DNA of 6,443 nucleotides, from NCBI GenBank assembly GCA_003232155.1, contig QILY01000130.1, forward strand, positions 1 through 6,443, given 5' to 3'. Below are positions 4,502 to 6,443 of this stretch, one piece after another (position 1 is the stretch's first letter; each line of letters opens with the position of its first letter). The notes under the pieces were generated by a model that saw only the letters and a list, made by a program, of their open reading frames with translations, had not been told where the DNA came from and searched no databases. Source of the stretch: Maribacter sp. (GTDB lineage: Bacteria; Bacteroidota; Bacteroidia; Flavobacteriales; Flavobacteriaceae). The position numbers were made by a program, and so were the translations under genes.

Positions 4502-6443
4502 ATGTTCAAACTTTTTAGATTCTTCCCAATTTTAAGCCTTTTTATAATACTTATTGCAATCTCTTGCAACAAAACCACGAAAACCAAATCAGAAGCCGAA
4601 GTTTCGGATACGTATGTGGCCGATAATTATACTAAAAAAGAAATAGATATTAAAATGCGCGATGGTGCAACGCTGCACACTACCATTTATTCGCCTAAAG
4701 ATACTTCAAAGAAATATCCCATTATCATACAGCGTACTCCTTATAGTTCTAGACCCTATGGTGAAGGAAAGTTCAAAACACAGATAAGCCCTAATATTCA
4801 TATGATGCAAGAAGGGAATATTGTAGTGTACCAAGATGTTCGCGGTAGGTGGTTGAGCGAAGGGCATTATGAGAATATGCGCGCCTATATTCCTGTTAAA
4901 GAGTCTGAGAAGGATGTAGATGAAAGTTCGGACACCTATGATACTATTGACTGGTTGGTCAATAATGTAGAGAATAACAATGGTAATGTAGGTATTTGGG
5001 GTATATCATACCCAGGGTACTATTCTACGTATGCTACCGTAGATGCGCACCCAGCTTTAAAAGCGGCATCACCACAAGCGAGTATCGGAGATTTCTTTTT
5101 TGATGATTTTCACCATAACGGAGCCTATTTATTAAGTTATTTTAGGGTGACATCGCTTTTTGGAACCCCAAGACCTAATGGTGACCAACCTATAGATACG
5201 GCCTGGTATAGTTTACCTGATTTACAGACGCAAGACCAATATCAATTCTTTTTAGATAAAGGTCCTTTAAAGAATTTGGACTCCTTTTTTAAATATGAAA
5301 CAGCTGATACTCCAAGAATGGCTGTTGATGGTATGACAGACGATTTTTTCTGGAATGAATTAAAAGAACATCCTAATTATGATGAGCTTTGGCAGAGTAG
5401 GGGATTAATACAACACTTGAAAAATGTAAAATCCCATGTAGCAACAATGATTGTTGGCGGTTGGTTTGATGCGGAAGATTTATACGGGCCTTTAGAGACC
5501 TATAAGAATATTGAAAAGTATAATAAAGATAATTACAATACCATGGTTTTCGGACCTTGGGACCATGGTAGGTGGGCACGAAGAGATGGGCGTACCGTAG
5601 TAGGGAATTACTATTTTGGTGATGGAATCTCCGAGTTTTTTCAAGAACATATAGAAACTAAATTCTTTAATCACTTCTTAAAAGGGGAAGGTGATAAAAA
5701 TAGTGGACTGCCAGAAGCCTATGTTTTTGATTCTGGCAGAAAAGAATGGAAACAATATGATGCCTGGCCACCAAAAGGAGTAGAAAAACAGGAAATGTTC
5801 TTATCTGAAAATCAAGAATTGACTACCGAATTAAAAGGGAATACAGGCATCGAATTTATTAGCGATATAAAAAAACCAGTACCCTATTCCGAAGATATAA
5901 AATCAGTTTTCACGCCTAGAAAATATATGACTGATGACCAGCGTTTCGCAGCCCGCCGTTCCGATGTTTTAGTTTTTGAAACAGAAATCATGGAAGAAGA
6001 TTTTACATTGGCCGGTGATATCCTAGCAAAGTTAAATGTAGCTACAACAGGCACAGCATCAGATTGGATTGTAAAAGTGATAGATGTGCACCCAGCAGAT
6101 GTAGAGACCAATGAAGAAATGCAAGGGCATTTAAAAATGAGCAACTATCATTTAATGGTGCGTAGTGAAGTATTAAGAGGTAGATTTCGTAACAGTTTTA
6201 CAACCCCAGAGCCTTTTGTTCCCAACCAAAAAACCGCAGTAAACATAAAACTGCAAGATGTTTTCCATACAATCAAAAAAGGGCATAAGCTACAAGTACA
6301 AGTTCAAAGTACTTGGTTTCCGCTTATCGATTTAAATCCGCAAACCTATGTGGAGAATATTTTTAAAGCAGATGAGGCAGACTTTAAAACTCAAAAACAT
6401 ACGGTTTTTACAGATTCTAGTATTGAGTTTTCTGTGTTGAAGT
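4502..6443 (+). CDS. S15/CocE-family alpha/beta hydrolase, lipoprotein, alpha-amino acid ester hydrolase-like (3' end cut)
   Basis: 647 residues are visible and the frame is still open at the window edge. The length and the ending IEFSVLK suggest the stop is only a few codons away. Residues 1-21 are a hydrophobic signal followed by Cys22 (AISC), read as a lipobox, so the protein is probably lipid-anchored in the envelope. Residues about 45-390 form the S15 hydrolase domain with a cap at about 195-310. Key residues are RTPY with Tyr81 (oxyanion-hole type), the nucleophile motif GISYPG with Ser169, Asp323 in GGWFDAED, and His355 in GPWDHGRW. Residues about 405-645 fit the C-terminal jelly-roll domain of X-Pro dipeptidyl-peptidase/CocE proteins. 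Asp201/Asp202, Glu325 and Asp326 match the carboxylate cluster that binds the substrate amino group in alpha-amino acid ester hydrolases. The likely reaction is hydrolysis or acyl transfer on esters or amides of alpha-amino acids; the natural substrate is unknown. Glutaryl-7-ACA acylase or a CocE-like esterase remain alternatives. Confidence 0.92.
   Translation, partial: MFKLFRFFPILSLFIILIAISCNKTTKTKSEAEVSDTYVADNYTKKEIDIKMRDGATLHTTIYSPKDTSKKYPIIIQRTPYSSRPYGEGKFKTQISPNIHMMQEGNIVVYQDVRGRWLSEGHYENMRAYIPVKESEKDVDESSDTYDTIDWLVNNVENNNGNVGIWGISYPGYYSTYATVDAHPALKAASPQASIGDFFFDDFHHNGAYLLSYFRVTSLFGTPRPNGDQPIDTAWYSLPDLQTQDQYQFFLDKGPLKNLDSFFKYETADTPRMAVDGMTDDFFWNELKEHPNYDELWQSRGLIQHLKNVKSHVATMIVGGWFDAEDLYGPLETYKNIEKYNKDNYNTMVFGPWDHGRWARRDGRTVVGNYYFGDGISEFFQEHIETKFFNHFLKGEGDKNSGLPEAYVFDSGRKEWKQYDAWPPKGVEKQEMFLSENQELTTELKGNTGIEFISDIKKPVPYSEDIKSVFTPRKYMTDDQRFAARRSDVLVFETEIMEEDFTLAGDILAKLNVATTGTASDWIVKVIDVHPADVETNEEMQGHLKMSNYHLMVRSEVLRGRFRNSFTTPEPFVPNQKTAVNIKLQDVFHTIKKGHKLQVQVQSTWFPLIDLNPQTYVENIFKADEADFKTQKHTVFTDSSIEFSVLK

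Noticed and set aside
1..6443. A novel multi-gene system
   Set aside because: The three genes (outer-membrane receptor, SAM synthetase, envelope hydrolase) are of known families, are separated by 219 and 604 bp of non-coding DNA, and show no sign of acting as one unit.

Overview
The window looks like a chromosomal stretch from a member of the Flavobacteriaceae (Bacteroidota). This rests on the low-GC sequence, start codons preceded by A/T-rich stretches rather than a Shine-Dalgarno sequence, an exact Bacteroidota -7 promoter motif (TAnnTTTG), an outer-membrane barrel protein of the CarboxypepD_reg/TonB-receptor type, and a MetK with a C-terminal insertion that I associate with Bacteroidota. 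The genus cannot be named from sequence reading alone.

Layout, all genes on the + strand. (1) Bases 1-2421 hold the 3' part of a large outer-membrane beta-barrel receptor gene; its 5' end is cut by the window edge. (2) Bases 2422-2640 are a leader region with a good promoter motif and a perfect 12-bp inverted repeat enclosing a long imperfect hairpin, just upstream of metK. (3) Bases 2641-3897 hold a complete metK (S-adenosylmethionine synthetase). (4) Bases 3898-4501 are a 604-bp non-coding repeat island. It carries two MITE-like elements with long terminal inverted repeats back to back (about 193 and 197 bp), followed by a third palindromic repeat of about 80 bp. (5) From base 4502 to the window end runs a nearly complete gene for a lipoprotein-type S15/CocE-family alpha/beta hydrolase. 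Its active-site residues resemble alpha-amino acid ester hydrolases.

The three genes do not form an obvious pathway. metK is housekeeping and seems to have its own promoter. The receptor and the hydrolase are envelope proteins separated from metK by non-coding DNA. The points most worth a second look are the possible structured RNA in the metK leader, the tandem palindromic elements that begin at the metK stop codon and have CTAA at three junctions, and the AEH-like carboxylate cluster of the hydrolase. I found no defence system, CRISPR array, rRNA or tRNA gene, or intact transposase.
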